Shown: positions 8,761-18,295, numbered from the stretch's first letter. The stretch: DNA of 64,000 nt from Chitinophaga sp. CB10 (GCA_001870995.2 MLAV02000005.1:62001-126000), one strand, 5' to 3'. Notes: generated from the letters alone by a model not told the origin. Made by a program: numbers and translations.

Positions 8761-9506
8761 GGCTGTGTTTTTGTGGCTATGATGATGAGCCGGGGCGACT
8801 GCTGGGCATCATAGCTGTTAAAATGATAGTCTCCGAATATTTCCGTGATCTCCATTCCCTGCCGGGTCAGCATTTCCCGGAAATCCTCCCTGGTAAATGC
8901 GTTCACACTTTCCGTGTACTTCAGCCTGCGCATTTTTTCCTTATCGAGGATACTGATTTCCTTGAGGAACTTGTTGTTTTGCAACTCCCGGTGGATGTCG
9001 AACACGACATGATCTTTCTCCTTCACTTCAGCTTTAACAAGATGTGCGGCCACATAGTTGCTGTTCAGGTAGTCCAGTACCAGTTTGCCGCCCGGCTTGA
9101 GGGCGTTGGTCAGGGTACGCAGGGCGTTATCGTTGTCCCGTTGGGTATCGAAGTAGCCAAAGCTGGTGAAGAAGTTGAATACGACGTCGAAATAATTAAC
9201 GCGAAAGGGTAAACGCATATCGTGCTGGAAAAAGCTCAGGTGATCATTTTCCATTTTTTTGGCCACGTTGATGCTTTCCGTGGAAAGGTCTATCCCGGTT
9301 ACATAATACCCTTTATCCGCGAGGTATTTGGCATGGCGCCCTTTACCGCAGGCTACGTCCAGCATTTCAGCATCCGGCGCGGGGCGGAGGTAAGCCAGCA
9401 GTTTGTCAATAAAAGCAGCAGCCTCCTTTTCATCCCTGTTGCTGTACAAGAGGTGATAATAAGGAGAATTGAACCAATCTTTGAACCATGATTTTTCTGC
9501 TTCCAC
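8754..9506 (-). CDS. Class I SAM-dependent methyltransferase
   Basis: 250 residues with a Rossmann-type methyltransferase core. Motif I is DVACGKGRHAKYLADKGY (about 49-66), followed by VTGIDLS with the acidic ribose-binding residue, and FDVVFNFFTSFGYFD as motif IV region. It resembles the UbiE/small-molecule methyltransferase group, with a C-terminal beta-rich part (FNSYDAQQSPRLIII). The gene ends 7 nt inside the PAP2 gene and follows the LTA-synthase-like gene by 9 nt, so it probably belongs to the same envelope transcript. Its substrate is unknown. Confidence 0.82.
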   Translation of the reverse strand: MEAEKSWFKDWFNSPYYHLLYSNRDEKEAAAFIDKLLAYLRPAPDAEMLDVACGKGRHAKYLADKGYYVTGIDLSTESINVAKKMENDHLSFFQHDMRLPFRVNYFDVVFNFFTSFGYFDTQRDNDNALRTLTNALKPGGKLVLDYLNSNYVAAHLVKAEVKEKDHVVFDIHRELQNNKFLKEISILDKEKMRRLKYTESVNAFTREDFREMLTRQGMEITEIFGDYHFNSYDAQQSPRLIIIATKTQPC

Positions 9507-9515
9507 TGCGTATGA

Positions 9516-11537
9516 TTATTTTTTATTATTAAACAGTAAATATCGTGTGCTTTCGTAATAGCCACGTGTTAAATTATCCAGATATTTTGCCGTATCCGGC
9601 AGTTGGGCGGCCACGTTTTTCTGCGGATTGCCTTTCAGGTCGTACAGGGCCGGCTCGCCGGTTTTGTCGTTTACCTCGTAGAGGTACTGGTCCCCTATCA
9701 TCGCATAATACCCTTGCTGGTTGCGCACGTAGGAGATAAATACGTATTTGCCATTGGCCCGGGTACTGTCGAACAGGTTCATACCCATGGTATAGTTATT
9801 ATACGGCATCCCTACCATACCGGCCACGGTAGGATAAATATCCAGGAGGCTGCCCGGGGTGGTGATCACCTGGCCCGGTGTGATATGTTTGGGACTGTAC
9901 ATGAAAGCGGTTACGTGCACGCTGCCGGTAGCCATTTCGTATTCCGGCAGGGGCATAAAGCTGTACGGGTTGAGGATGCAGTTATGATCGCCGAAGAATA
10001 CGAAGATGGTATTATCCAGGTAGCCGTCTTTTTTAGCCATGTCGATCAGGTGGCCCACGTTATAATCTTCATAGCGCAGGGCGTTGAACTGGTCCACGCT
10101 CACAAAACCGGACTTTTTGAATTTCTCCATGTCCAGGTCTTTTTCCCGGAGGGCTTTGAAATCGCCGTTGCCTTTGGTGGTGGTGTACGGCGGGTGGTTA
10201 TCTGCCAGCTGCAGGAAGGCGATGAAAGGTTTCTTTTTATCGTTGTTCTCCTTGAAGATGGCGCTGGCTTCGGTGATGAGGTCGAAGTCGGACACGCCCC
10301 AAACGTCCGCCTTGGGCGATTTCCAGTCCCCTTCCTCGAAAATTTTGAGTCCTTCCACGTTGTTGGTGAATACCGCGCGGATATTTGCCCAGTTGGTGTT
10401 ACCGCCGAGCATATAGTATTTATCGTAGCCGGTGAACTGGTCCATTACCACCCGCTGGTCCAGCATCTGCGGATGGCGGCTGGCGGTGCGTACCCGGGTA
10501 ACATCCGGCAGGCCGGTCGTAACGCCAAATACGGTTCTGGCGGTGCTTACCGCCGGCACGTAGAAATTTTTGAAGAGGATCCCCCCGTTGGCCAGCCGCA
10601 ACATATTGGGCGTAGGCTGCATGGGGTTGCCGTAGATACTGGTAGGCGCTGCACCGGTGGATTCCAGCATGACGAGCACGATGTTTAGCCTGGGTTTGGA
10701 GCTATCCCCCGGGATTTGTCGTTTATACGTCAGCGTTTGCGGATTAGGCTGGTCCACGCCCAGGTACTGCGCTGTTGGCAGGTAATATTTACGGGTGAGT
10801 TCCAGGTCAAACGAGTCGCCTTTTACATTCAGGTTAGATACGAAATACAGGATGGGGTTGAGCCCCAGGCTGGTAACGCCATTATCCCGGGTGAACATGG
10901 CCTGGCTCCAGCGCAGCGGGAAGTACGCAAAATTGGCGTAGATACCGGCAGCGGTGAGGAGGATGAGGGCGCTGGTCCAACCGATGAAGGCGCCTTTGCG
11001 GAGGTATATCTCCGGCTGGGCGGCAAAATGCTTCCAGGTACGCTTTTGAATAACCAGGAGGAAGAACATAAACAGGGCGATGGCCAGCACGCCGCGCACT
11101 ACGGGATAACTCTGCCATACCATGCGGGCGTTATCGGCGCGTTCGCCTTTGGCGAGGAAGCGGAGTACGGAGGGATCGAGCCGGATGCCCAGGTAATCGT
11201 AATGCCCGAGGTCCAGTATATATAATAAGGTGAGCCCGAGGTAGAGTATAAACAGGTAGGCAAAGTTAAATTTACGTATAGGCTTGCGCGTGAAGTAGCT
11301 GTTTCTGAAAATTAACGTGACAATCAGCAGGGGCGCCATCAGGATCAATGTAAGACGCATGTCAAATTTAAGCCCCAGGTACCATGCTTTGGAGATCACG
11401 GCCGCATCTGTGATGGTGGTTTTGAAGAAGAACAGGTAGAAGATCAGCCTGAACATAACCATCAGCAGGAACAGGTAAAGCGTTTGAACAAACACATATC
11501 GAATATACCGGGGTATATTCTTCCAGAAGTTTTGCAT
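9516..11537 (-). CDS. LTA-synthase-family membrane phosphoglycerol-transferase-like protein (sulfatase fold)
   Basis: 673 residues. Five hydrophobic segments in the first about 210 residues anchor the protein in the inner membrane. A periplasmic alkaline-phosphatase/sulfatase domain follows, with VLVMLESTGAA (metal-binding Glu), SIYGNPMQPTPNMLRLAN, a Thr-rich nucleophile segment AVSTARTVFGVTTGLPD and the metal-binding FFGDHN. The family transfers phosphoglycerol or phosphoethanolamine between lipids and glycans. Gram-negative Bacteroidota lack lipoteichoic acid, so the acceptor is probably another envelope glycan. It is followed at 9 nt by the methyltransferase gene. Confidence 0.85.
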   Translation of the reverse strand: MQNFWKNIPRYIRYVFVQTLYLFLLMVMFRLIFYLFFFKTTITDAAVISKAWYLGLKFDMRLTLILMAPLLIVTLIFRNSYFTRKPIRKFNFAYLFILYLGLTLLYILDLGHYDYLGIRLDPSVLRFLAKGERADNARMVWQSYPVVRGVLAIALFMFFLLVIQKRTWKHFAAQPEIYLRKGAFIGWTSALILLTAAGIYANFAYFPLRWSQAMFTRDNGVTSLGLNPILYFVSNLNVKGDSFDLELTRKYYLPTAQYLGVDQPNPQTLTYKRQIPGDSSKPRLNIVLVMLESTGAAPTSIYGNPMQPTPNMLRLANGGILFKNFYVPAVSTARTVFGVTTGLPDVTRVRTASRHPQMLDQRVVMDQFTGYDKYYMLGGNTNWANIRAVFTNNVEGLKIFEEGDWKSPKADVWGVSDFDLITEASAIFKENNDKKKPFIAFLQLADNHPPYTTTKGNGDFKALREKDLDMEKFKKSGFVSVDQFNALRYEDYNVGHLIDMAKKDGYLDNTIFVFFGDHNCILNPYSFMPLPEYEMATGSVHVTAFMYSPKHITPGQVITTPGSLLDIYPTVAGMVGMPYNNYTMGMNLFDSTRANGKYVFISYVRNQQGYYAMIGDQYLYEVNDKTGEPALYDLKGNPQKNVAAQLPDTAKYLDNLTRGYYESTRYLLFNNKK

Positions 11538-11571
11538 GTAACGTATAGCCGTTTTTTTAAAAGCGTAGCTG

Positions 11572-11579
11572 CAAATATA
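11572..11579 (-). promoter_or_regulatory. -7 box upstream of the LTA-synthase-like gene
   Basis: TATATTTG on the minus strand is an exact TAnnTTTG match 35 nt before the ATG at 11537. No clear -33 TTTG was found at the expected distance. Confidence 0.5.
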
Positions 11580-11681
11580 GTTATAAGTTATTAGATAAGG
11601 CGTGTTTGGAGGCGTATAATGAGCGGTTTAGGCCCCGGTTCATCACAATTTACTAATTAGGAAATCTGGCACGGATTTTTT

Positions 11682-11689
11682 TATATTTG
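11682..11689 (+). promoter_or_regulatory. -7 box upstream of glmM
   Basis: TATATTTG exactly fits TAnnTTTG and lies 24 nt before the GTG start of glmM. The -33 region is weak (TTAG at 11657-11660). It is divergent from the box at 11572-11579. Confidence 0.5.
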
Positions 11690-11712
11690 CCTTCCTTTAA
11701 AAAACGAAACTT

Positions 11713-13095
11713 GTGGCACTGATCAAATCGATATCCGGCATACGCGGAACCATAGGCGGCAGGCCCGGCGAGGGACTTTCTCCAGTAGACGTAGTAAAAT
11801 TCACAGCAGCTTACGGCACCTGGCTTAGCAGGAACACAGACAACCGGAAGGTAGTAATTGGCCGTGATGGCCGTATTTCCGGGGAAATGGTGAAAAACCT
11901 GGTGGTTTCCACCCTGGTGGGCTTAGGTATAGACGTGGTAGACCTTGGTTTATCCACTACGCCTACCGTAGAAGTAGCCGTTAAGATGGAAAAAGCTGCG
12001 GGTGGTATTATTCTCACCGCCAGCCACAATCCGAAAGAATGGAATGCCCTGAAATTACTGAACAGTGAAGGTGAATTCATTTCCGGCGAAGACGGGGCGC
12101 AGCTCCTGGAAATCGCTGCCAGCGAAGACTTCAACTTTGCCGATGTGAACAAACTGGGTACTTACACCCAGGATGATTCCTACCTGCAGAAGCACATCGA
12201 CCTGATAGTAAATTATCCGCTGGTGGATGTGGAAGCTATCCGGAAACGTAACTTCAAAGTAGTGGTGGACGCGGTGAACTCCACGGGCGCCATCTTCGTT
12301 CCTGCCCTGCTGAAAGCTTTGGGTGTAGAACAGGTGGAAGTGTTATTCGGAGAAGTGACCGGTAAATTCAGCCATAACCCGGAGCCACTGCCGGAAAACC
12401 TCGTGGCGCTTTCCAACGAAGTAAACAAATCAAAAGCTGACCTGGGCATTGCGGTAGACCCGGACGTAGACCGTCTGTGCTTCGTAAGTGAAGATGGCAG
12501 CATGTTTGGTGAAGAATATACCCTCGTGGCCGTAGCGGATTACGTTCTCGGCAAGCGTAAGGGCAACACCGTTTCCAACCTCTCTTCCACCCGCGCCCTG
12601 AAGGACGTTACGCTCAAACATGGCGGCGTGTACACCCCGTCTGCCGTAGGCGAAGTAAACGTGGTAAGGAAGATGAAGGAAACCAACGCCGTGATCGGCG
12701 GTGAAGGCAACGGTGGCATCATCGTTCCGGACCTGCATTACGGCCGCGATGCGCTCATCGGCATTGGCCTGTTCCTGAGCCACCTGGCACACAGCGGAAA
12801 GAGCATCAAAGCGCTGCGCAACAGCTACCCCGACTACTTCATCTCTAAAAACAAAATTGAGCTGGACAAAGGAGTGGATGTAAAAACTATCTTCGAAAAG
12901 ATAAAGGATAAATATAAAAATCAGCCTATCAACACCGAGGACGGGCTGAAAATAGAATTCGAAACTGATTGGGTGCATCTGCGTACTTCCAATACCGAAC
13001 CGATTATCCGTATTTATGCTGAATCGCAGAATGAAACCACTGCGGATAATATTGCAAAGCGGATCATGCAGGATATTAAGGAGTTTATGCACTAA
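11713..13095 (+). CDS. glmM: Phosphoglucosamine mutase
   Basis: 460 residues, alpha-D-phosphohexomutase family. The phosphoserine is Ser104 in ILTASHNPKEW; the Mg2+ loop is DPDVDR (249-254); the sugar-binding loop is GEGNGG near 335; the C-terminal phosphate-binding segment is RTSNTEPIIRIYAES. It interconverts glucosamine-6-phosphate and glucosamine-1-phosphate for peptidoglycan and lipopolysaccharide precursors; phosphomannomutase activity is the main alternative. The start is GTG at 11713, chosen because family members begin with a short strand just before the ISGIRGTIGG motif and no ATG is suitably placed. A terminator follows at 13127. Confidence 0.88.
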   Translation: MALIKSISGIRGTIGGRPGEGLSPVDVVKFTAAYGTWLSRNTDNRKVVIGRDGRISGEMVKNLVVSTLVGLGIDVVDLGLSTTPTVEVAVKMEKAAGGIILTASHNPKEWNALKLLNSEGEFISGEDGAQLLEIAASEDFNFADVNKLGTYTQDDSYLQKHIDLIVNYPLVDVEAIRKRNFKVVVDAVNSTGAIFVPALLKALGVEQVEVLFGEVTGKFSHNPEPLPENLVALSNEVNKSKADLGIAVDPDVDRLCFVSEDGSMFGEEYTLVAVADYVLGKRKGNTVSNLSSTRALKDVTLKHGGVYTPSAVGEVNVVRKMKETNAVIGGEGNGGIIVPDLHYGRDALIGIGLFLSHLAHSGKSIKALRNSYPDYFISKNKIELDKGVDVKTIFEKIKDKYKNQPINTEDGLKIEFETDWVHLRTSNTEPIIRIYAESQNETTADNIAKRIMQDIKEFMH

Positions 13096-13126
13096 GTAAA
13101 ATTGAAAAGCGGCAAGCTGAAAAAGG

Positions 13127-13155
13127 CCGTCTCAGGGAACTGAGACGGTTTTTTT
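13127..13155 (+). terminator. Intrinsic terminator after glmM
   Basis: A perfect 9-bp stem (CCGTCTCAG at 13127-13135 with CTGAGACGG at 13140-13148), GGAA loop and seven T residues lie 31 nt after the glmM stop. Confidence 0.92.
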
Positions 13156-13163
13156 ATGCCCAT

Positions 13164-13188
13164 AAAAAAAGAGCAGCCGAAGCTGCTC
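13164..13188 (-). terminator. Intrinsic terminator for the cysteine desulfurase gene
   Basis: Read on the minus strand, a 7-bp stem (13171-13177 with 13182-13188, tetraloop TTCG on that strand) is followed by a run of seven U. It faces the glmM terminator, so the two convergent genes are insulated. Confidence 0.8.
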
Positions 13189-13305
13189 TCTTAATAACGC
13201 AAGGAAGAAGTTTATCAGGTGTATTCTGTAAGTCATACAGAATAACCATAGTATCATACAGCGCTTCATCCGGGGCCACCGGCCCCGGACTTCCGCGCCA
13301 AAAAT

Positions 13306-14430
13306 TTAAATCAGTTCTTTCAGTTTCGCAATCACGGTATCCACTTCTTCTTTCGTATTGTTTTTGGAGAAGGAGAAGCGTACGGCAATCTGGTTAGGAT
13401 TACTGTTGACAGCGCGGATTACGTGGGAGCCTGCATTGGCGCCGGATGTGCAGGCGCTGCCGCCGGAGGCGCAGATGCCGTTGATATCCAGGTTGAACAG
13501 GATCATTTCGCTTTTTTCTGTTTTCGGGAAAGAAGCATTGAGCACGGTGTACAGGCTGCGGCCATAGAGGTCCCCGTTGAAGGTAACGCCGGGGATGTGC
13601 TGCTGCAGCTGTTCCGCCATGTACTTACGCAGGCCGTCGATATGCTGACTATGCTCTTCGTAGTGGGCGGTAGCCAGTTCGAGCGCTTTCGCAAAACCGA
13701 TGATACCATACAGGTTTTCGGTACCGGCGCGCATGTTGCGTTCCTGGCTTCCGCCCTGTATGAACGGCGTGATCTTCACGTTTTCGTTGATGTAGAGGAT
13801 ACCTACGCCTTTAGGACCGTGGAATTTGTGGCCCGCGCCAGTAATGAAATGCACCGGCGTGTTTCTCAGGTCGAAAGGATAGTGCCCTACGGTTTGCACA
13901 GTGTCGGAATGGAAGATGGCGTCAAACTCTTTGCAGAGGGCGCCCACCGCGTGGATGTCCAGCAGGTTGCCGATTTCGTTGTTGGCGTGCATCAGCGTCA
14001 CGAGGCTTCTCTCTTTGGAACCGGCCAGCAGCTCGCGCAGGTGCGCGAGGTCCACATGACCATCCGGCAGCAGCTTCACGAAGGAAAGCGCCACACCCTG
14101 GTGATGCAGGTGTTCTACGGTGTGCAGGGTAGCGTGGTGTTCGATCGGGGAAGAGATGATGTGTTTGCATCCCAGGTCCTTCACGGCCGCGTTGATAGCG
14201 GTGTTGCTCGCTTCTGTACCACCGGAGGTAAAGAAGATCTCTCCCGGGTGAGCGTTGAGAATTTTGGCTACGGTTTTGCGCGCGTTTTCAATTCCCAAAC
14301 GGGATTCTCTTCCGTAGGAGTAGATGGAAGACGGGTTTCCGAATTTTTCGGTCATGTATGGCAGCATTGCCTCCAATACTGCCGGGTCCAGCGACGTGGT
14401 GGCCGCGTTGTCAAAATATATTCTTTCCAA
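13306..14430 (-). CDS. Cysteine desulfurase (NifS/IscS family)
   Basis: 374 residues from a TTG start at 14428-14430. The longer ATG reading (to 14550) adds about 40 Phe-rich residues absent from the family and would overlap the response-regulator gene, so TTG is preferred: the family N-terminus IYFDNAATT follows immediately. The PLP-binding Lys lies in GAGHKFHGPKG and the catalytic Cys in GGSACTSG. It mobilises sulfur from cysteine for Fe-S clusters or tRNA thiolation. It stands alone without iscU or suf genes, so the acceptor is unknown. Confidence 0.88.
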   Translation of the reverse strand: MERIYFDNAATTSLDPAVLEAMLPYMTEKFGNPSSIYSYGRESRLGIENARKTVAKILNAHPGEIFFTSGGTEASNTAINAAVKDLGCKHIISSPIEHHATLHTVEHLHHQGVALSFVKLLPDGHVDLAHLRELLAGSKERSLVTLMHANNEIGNLLDIHAVGALCKEFDAIFHSDTVQTVGHYPFDLRNTPVHFITGAGHKFHGPKGVGILYINENVKITPFIQGGSQERNMRAGTENLYGIIGFAKALELATAHYEEHSQHIDGLRKYMAEQLQQHIPGVTFNGDLYGRSLYTVLNASFPKTEKSEMILFNLDINGICASGGSACTSGANAGSHVIRAVNSNPNQIAVRFSFSKNNTKEEVDTVIAKLKELI

Positions 14431-14503
14431 TGCGTTGGTTTTTGAAAAAAAGAATAATAATGGTTGTTCAAAAAACTTAGCAAAGGTCCGAAAAAAATAC
14501 GAA

Positions 14504-15217
14504 TTACGAATTTTTGTTGATGACGTCGTAAAAGCGGTCCCGGTAGCCATCGCTGATTGGGATGGACTGATTGGCGATCATGACCGTGTTTTTTTCCACG
14601 GAATTTATTTTATTGAGCGAAACCAGGTAGGAGCGGTGCACGCGGATGAATTTATCCGCCGGCAGCCGCGTTTCGAACGACTTGAGGCTGCGCAGCGTCA
14701 GCACGGGCTGCAGTTGCGTATAAATTTTGGTATAGTCTTTCAGCGCCTCGATGAAGAGGATATCTTCCAGGTTGATTTTTATAATCTTATATTCAGTTTT
14801 AATAAATATATAATCATTTAACCATGCGGCCTCGGCCACAGGGTTCACCTTATGCTGATTGGCGGCCATCAGCTCCCGCGCCTTGGCGGCGGCTTTGAGG
14901 AAGCGTTCGAAAGGTACGGGCTTCAGCAGGTAGTCCACCACATCGAGGTCGAAGCCGTCGAGGGCATACTCCCCGTAGGCGGTGGTAAAAACCACCATTG
15001 GCGGGTGTTTGAGCGATTTCAGGAACTGGATACCCGTGATATCGGGCATCTTAATATCCAGGAAAACCAGGTCCACCGGCTCATCCTGCAGGTAGCGCAG
15101 AGCGGTTGCTGCATTTTCAAATTTACCTTCCAGCGATAAAAACGGCACCTTGCGGATATAATCTTCAATAATTTCAAGTGCCAGTGGCTCATCATCAACA
15201 GCGATACATTTGATCAT
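14504..15217 (-). CDS. LytTR-family response regulator
   Basis: 237 residues. The receiver domain (1-120) has the acidic pair DDE (8-10), phosphoacceptor Asp54 in FLDIKMPD, Thr78/79 and Lys99. A LytTR DNA-binding domain fills about 135-237 (FIEALKDYTKIYT, FIRVHRSYLVSLNKI). Such regulators bind direct repeats as dimers. The gene overlaps the histidine-kinase stop by 4 nt, making a clear two-component operon. Targets are not evident from the window. Confidence 0.93.
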   Translation of the reverse strand: MIKCIAVDDEPLALEIIEDYIRKVPFLSLEGKFENAATALRYLQDEPVDLVFLDIKMPDITGIQFLKSLKHPPMVVFTTAYGEYALDGFDLDVVDYLLKPVPFERFLKAAAKARELMAANQHKVNPVAEAAWLNDYIFIKTEYKIIKINLEDILFIEALKDYTKIYTQLQPVLTLRSLKSFETRLPADKFIRVHRSYLVSLNKINSVEKNTVMIANQSIPISDGYRDRFYDVINKNS

Positions 15218-16482
15218 TTTTTCAGCAACAGTTTAAGATCAACAATAAATTCGTTTCCAGCATCCCTGACGTCCAGGTGATGATCTTCAGGGTAAAGCAG
15301 TTCCAGTCGTTTCATGACATTATCCAGCCCAATTCCGCCTCTCTCCGCCACCCGCTCTTTGAAATGGCTGTTTTTAACAATTAGTCGGATCATATTTTCG
15401 TCTAGCAATATGTCTATGTTAATAAAAGAGGGTTCGGCATAGCTGATGCCGTGTTTAAACGCATTTTCCACAAAGGGCACCAGCAGCATAGGCTCTATCA
15501 GCAGATCCGCCGTGTTGCCGCGTACATCATAAGTCACCTCAATATCATGGGGCAGGCGTAACCGCTGGATGTCGATATAATCCGACAGGTATTTCAGCTC
15601 CTGCTCCAACCGCACCCTGGCCACGTTCGCATCGTAAATCATATACCGCATGATCGTGGAAAGCTTTAGTATAGCGTGTTCCGTTTGATCGGACCGTTTA
15701 TGCGCCAGGGAGTAGATGGTATTTAGACAGTTAAACAGGAAGTGAGGATTAATCTGCGACTTTAAAAATTTTAATTCCGCGTTTAACTTCTCCACTTTCA
15801 GCTCCTCCCGTTGCTTTTCGGAACGGAACCACTCCTGCGCAATTTTGATAAAGCCGCTCATAAACAACATCAGCATCGCGAAAAAGCCGGAGCGGCGCAG
15901 CGTTTCAGGGAACAACAGGAAGTCCCAGAAGGAAGCGCGCCCGCCCATTTCCAGGATACGCATACGGCGGTGCATGGGCGGCACGAACGTAGCGGAATCA
16001 GCGGCCAGGGCGACATGGAAATTCTCAGCCGGGAGTGCGGAAGTGACAACGTCAGCAGCTACCCCAGGCAGCGCTTTCATTTCCCCCAAAACTTTAAACG
16101 AACTATCCCCCTGAGAAGTTACCTGCATTTCGCGCAGTCTTTTATCAAAGCGTATAGCCATGCCCGGGCGCATCCTGCTGCCCAGCAGGTAGTAGTCCAG
16201 CGCCACCTGTTGCAGCGTGATGAACAGGATTAACAGGACGATGCTGCCCAGGTAGACGCCGATTTTCTTCTGGTTGAAAAACCTCGGTATCAGTACGTAA
16301 ATGTTCAGGTAAAAAAGCCCGATCAAAAAAAGGTTATCGATCAGCTCCTTTACAAAAAAGCCCGTATGCAGGATCTGTATCCTGTATATGAAAAAGGGCA
16401 TAAACAGGAAACATACCCACGCCAATACATGCAGGCTGATGACGAACGGACGATACTTAAAAAGTTGTTTGAAATTAGGCAT
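15214..16482 (-). CDS. LytS-type sensor histidine kinase (His_kinase family)
   Basis: 422 residues. Four hydrophobic segments (about 16-34, 44-62, 74-94 and a fourth near 185-200) surround a roughly 90-residue extracytoplasmic stretch. A coiled linker leads to LKFLKSQINPHFLFNCLNTI, the phosphorylated-His motif of the LytS/YehU class. The GHKL ATPase part includes the N-box PMLLVPFVENAFKHGI and GIGLDN. It would phosphorylate the LytTR regulator encoded next, with which it overlaps by 4 nt. The stimulus is unknown. Confidence 0.93.
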   Translation of the reverse strand: MPNFKQLFKYRPFVISLHVLAWVCFLFMPFFIYRIQILHTGFFVKELIDNLFLIGLFYLNIYVLIPRFFNQKKIGVYLGSIVLLILFITLQQVALDYYLLGSRMRPGMAIRFDKRLREMQVTSQGDSSFKVLGEMKALPGVAADVVTSALPAENFHVALAADSATFVPPMHRRMRILEMGGRASFWDFLLFPETLRRSGFFAMLMLFMSGFIKIAQEWFRSEKQREELKVEKLNAELKFLKSQINPHFLFNCLNTIYSLAHKRSDQTEHAILKLSTIMRYMIYDANVARVRLEQELKYLSDYIDIQRLRLPHDIEVTYDVRGNTADLLIEPMLLVPFVENAFKHGISYAEPSFINIDILLDENMIRLIVKNSHFKERVAERGGIGLDNVMKRLELLYPEDHHLDVRDAGNEFIVDLKLLLKK

Positions 16483-16657
16483 CTGTGAAATGATGCAGCG
16501 AACATAGTATAGTTGAGGTTATCCTTATGTTAAAATGTGTTAATCAAGTATTGACAATATGTTAAAATAAAATATCCAATTAAAATATTCTTAAAGAAAC
16601 CTTAAAATCTGCGAAAATACAGGCTGCTGGCGGATGTAGCAGGCGCCAATAGCAAAG

Positions 16658-16680
16658 CCCCCATGCGTAACACATGGAGG
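16658..16680 (-). terminator. Hairpin downstream of the DUF4907 gene
   Basis: On the minus strand CCTCCATG and CATGGGGG form an 8-bp stem with one G-U pair and a 7-nt loop, 32 nt after the DUF4907 stop. The U tract is poor, so it may be a 3'-end stabiliser rather than a strong terminator. Confidence 0.45.
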
Positions 16681-16711
16681 CGCCGGCTGCCAATTTTAAT
16701 AAAAGACTACA

Positions 16712-17044
16712 TCAATAGTTAATTTGAAGCTGCTGAATTTCTGCTGGGCTGACAGCAGGAATTTTATGATTCGTCAGCTTCTCCACCATCAGCTGCCCTA
16801 CCCGCAGCGCGTCGGTTTTGGTTTTAAAAACATGATTTCCGGGTACGCCTGGTATCACATCCTGGTAGATAAATGTTTTTCCATCCACATTTACTTTATA
16901 CCCCCATCCATCGCGGATCTGAAAGGGTTCCACCACCACGGCGAGCATATCCGCGGGCTGCTGTTTGCGGGCATTCGCCTGCCAGGCAACAGCGGCCAGC
17001 AAAGCCAATATGCCGGCCATCCACAAATATTTTCGTTTAGTCAT
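16712..17044 (-). CDS. DUF4907 domain protein, membrane-anchored or secreted
   Basis: 110 residues from the ATG at 17042-17044. The longer reading to 17176 lies wholly inside the Kelch gene and is rejected. An N-terminal hydrophobic segment (7-22) after MTKRKY acts as signal or anchor. The rest (GWGYKVNVDGKTFIYQDVIPG, shortened here, through the TKTDALRVGQLMVEKL helix) matches what I recall of DUF4907, a small Bacteroidota family of unknown function. Its start overlaps the Kelch gene by 8 nt, so the two are translationally coupled and likely act together outside the cytoplasm. Confidence 0.75.
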   Translation of the reverse strand: MTKRKYLWMAGILALLAAVAWQANARKQQPADMLAVVVEPFQIRDGWGYKVNVDGKTFIYQDVIPGVPGNHVFKTKTDALRVGQLMVEKLTNHKIPAVSPAEIQQLQINY

Positions 17045-18053
17045 TCTTGTTATATTCAGCAGAAGGATCAAATTCCCACATATCGTCAAAAGGCTGGCTG
17101 GAGCTGGTTCCCAGCACAACAAAGCCACGGTCTTTAGCGGCAAAGCCGGTAGCGTAACTCCGGCCTGCGCCTTCAAAATCGGTTTTCTGCGTCCAGAGGT
17201 CGGAAGCAGGATCGTATTCCCACACGGCGGTAGACAGGCCGCTTTTCAGGCCGCTGACTACATAGCCTTTGCCCTTGATAGCGAATGCGGCGGCGGCATA
17301 GCCGGCAAAATTATACGCATCGTCGAAGCTTTCATCCGTAGCATTGGAGATGGACCGCAGGGTTTTCCAGTTATCGGCCTCGGGATCGTAGGACGCGAAG
17401 TCCGCGATGTTGCCGTTGTTGGCGATACCCATACAAACGTATGCCTTGTTATTGATTACGAACACGGAAGCGTCGGTCCTTTTACCGAGGTTCATACTCT
17501 GCACCTGCGTCCAGCTGTCCGTTGCGGGGTCGTACCGCCAGTTATCCTTTAACCAGTTGCCATCGTAGCCGGTGGCAAAATAGCCGTATTCGCTCCCGCC
17601 TTTGGTAAGGCTGAACCCTACTGCGCCATAGCGGGCGGTGCCGGCAAAGTTGGCTTTTTTGGACCAGCTGTTGGCTGAAGGATCGTATTGATAGAAATCG
17701 CTGAGTTTATTTAGTCCGTCGTAACCAATCCCTACATATCCTTTTCCGCCGGCAGCAAAGCCGCTGGCGTTATTACGCGCAGCGCCGGGAAAGGAGGCTT
17801 TCTGCGTCCACTGGTTCATATCAACATCGTATGACCAAAAGTCCTGTAACCGGTTGGTACCATCATAACCGGTACCAACATAGGCTTTATTATCAATCAC
17901 AAAGGAGGCAGCGGCGCTCCTTGCCACCCCTTCAAATTCAGAACGTCGGATCCAGTTACCTACCTTACTGGTGGTGGTACTGTCTTTAGAGCAGGAGGCC
18001 ACCAGGGAAGCGATCAATAATAAACTATAACTGCTGATATTTCGCATTTGCAT
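17037..18053 (-). CDS. Kelch-repeat lipoprotein
   Basis: 338 residues. A lipoprotein signal peptide ends in the lipobox SLVASC. Six repeats of about 48 residues follow, each with a W-Y-DP-x(5)-W pattern (FWSYDVDMNQWTQKASF, DFYQYDPSANSWSKKANF, NWRYDPATDSWTQVQSM) and a GxGYVG or AYVGTGYD strand. This is a Kelch beta-propeller, probably tethered at the outer membrane or cell surface. Ligand unknown. It overlaps the DUF4907 gene by 8 nt. An internal ATG at 18047 is an equally plausible start. Confidence 0.85.
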   Translation of the reverse strand: MQMRNISSYSLLLIASLVASCSKDSTTTSKVGNWIRRSEFEGVARSAAASFVIDNKAYVGTGYDGTNRLQDFWSYDVDMNQWTQKASFPGAARNNASGFAAGGKGYVGIGYDGLNKLSDFYQYDPSANSWSKKANFAGTARYGAVGFSLTKGGSEYGYFATGYDGNWLKDNWRYDPATDSWTQVQSMNLGKRTDASVFVINNKAYVCMGIANNGNIADFASYDPEADNWKTLRSISNATDESFDDAYNFAGYAAAAFAIKGKGYVVSGLKSGLSTAVWEYDPASDLWTQKTDFEGAGRSYATGFAAKDRGFVVLGTSSSQPFDDMWEFDPSAEYNKND

Positions 18054-18295
18054 GTGCTTTTTAACTGCGCCAAAATTATCCGCAGCAGCATTCCGGCAAA
18101 CAGGAAATAGACATTTCCCCCTTTTTACCGGATAAATACCAGCATTTTATCTGCCAGTAGTATTCTTTCGGCCGGGAACGCCCGCTGGGCGCGTATTGGC
18201 GTCACATGGAACGGATGCTGCGATTCGTCGATGAATTTCCCGGGTTGGCATATTACGCGGCAAGTAAGTATTGATCCTGTCTAAAATTGCGCACT

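Noticed and set aside
9516..11537. Formylglycine-dependent sulfatase served by the FGE-like protein
   Set aside because: The catalytic region has Thr-rich STARTVFG rather than a CxPxR motif, as in phosphoglycerol or phosphoethanolamine transferases.
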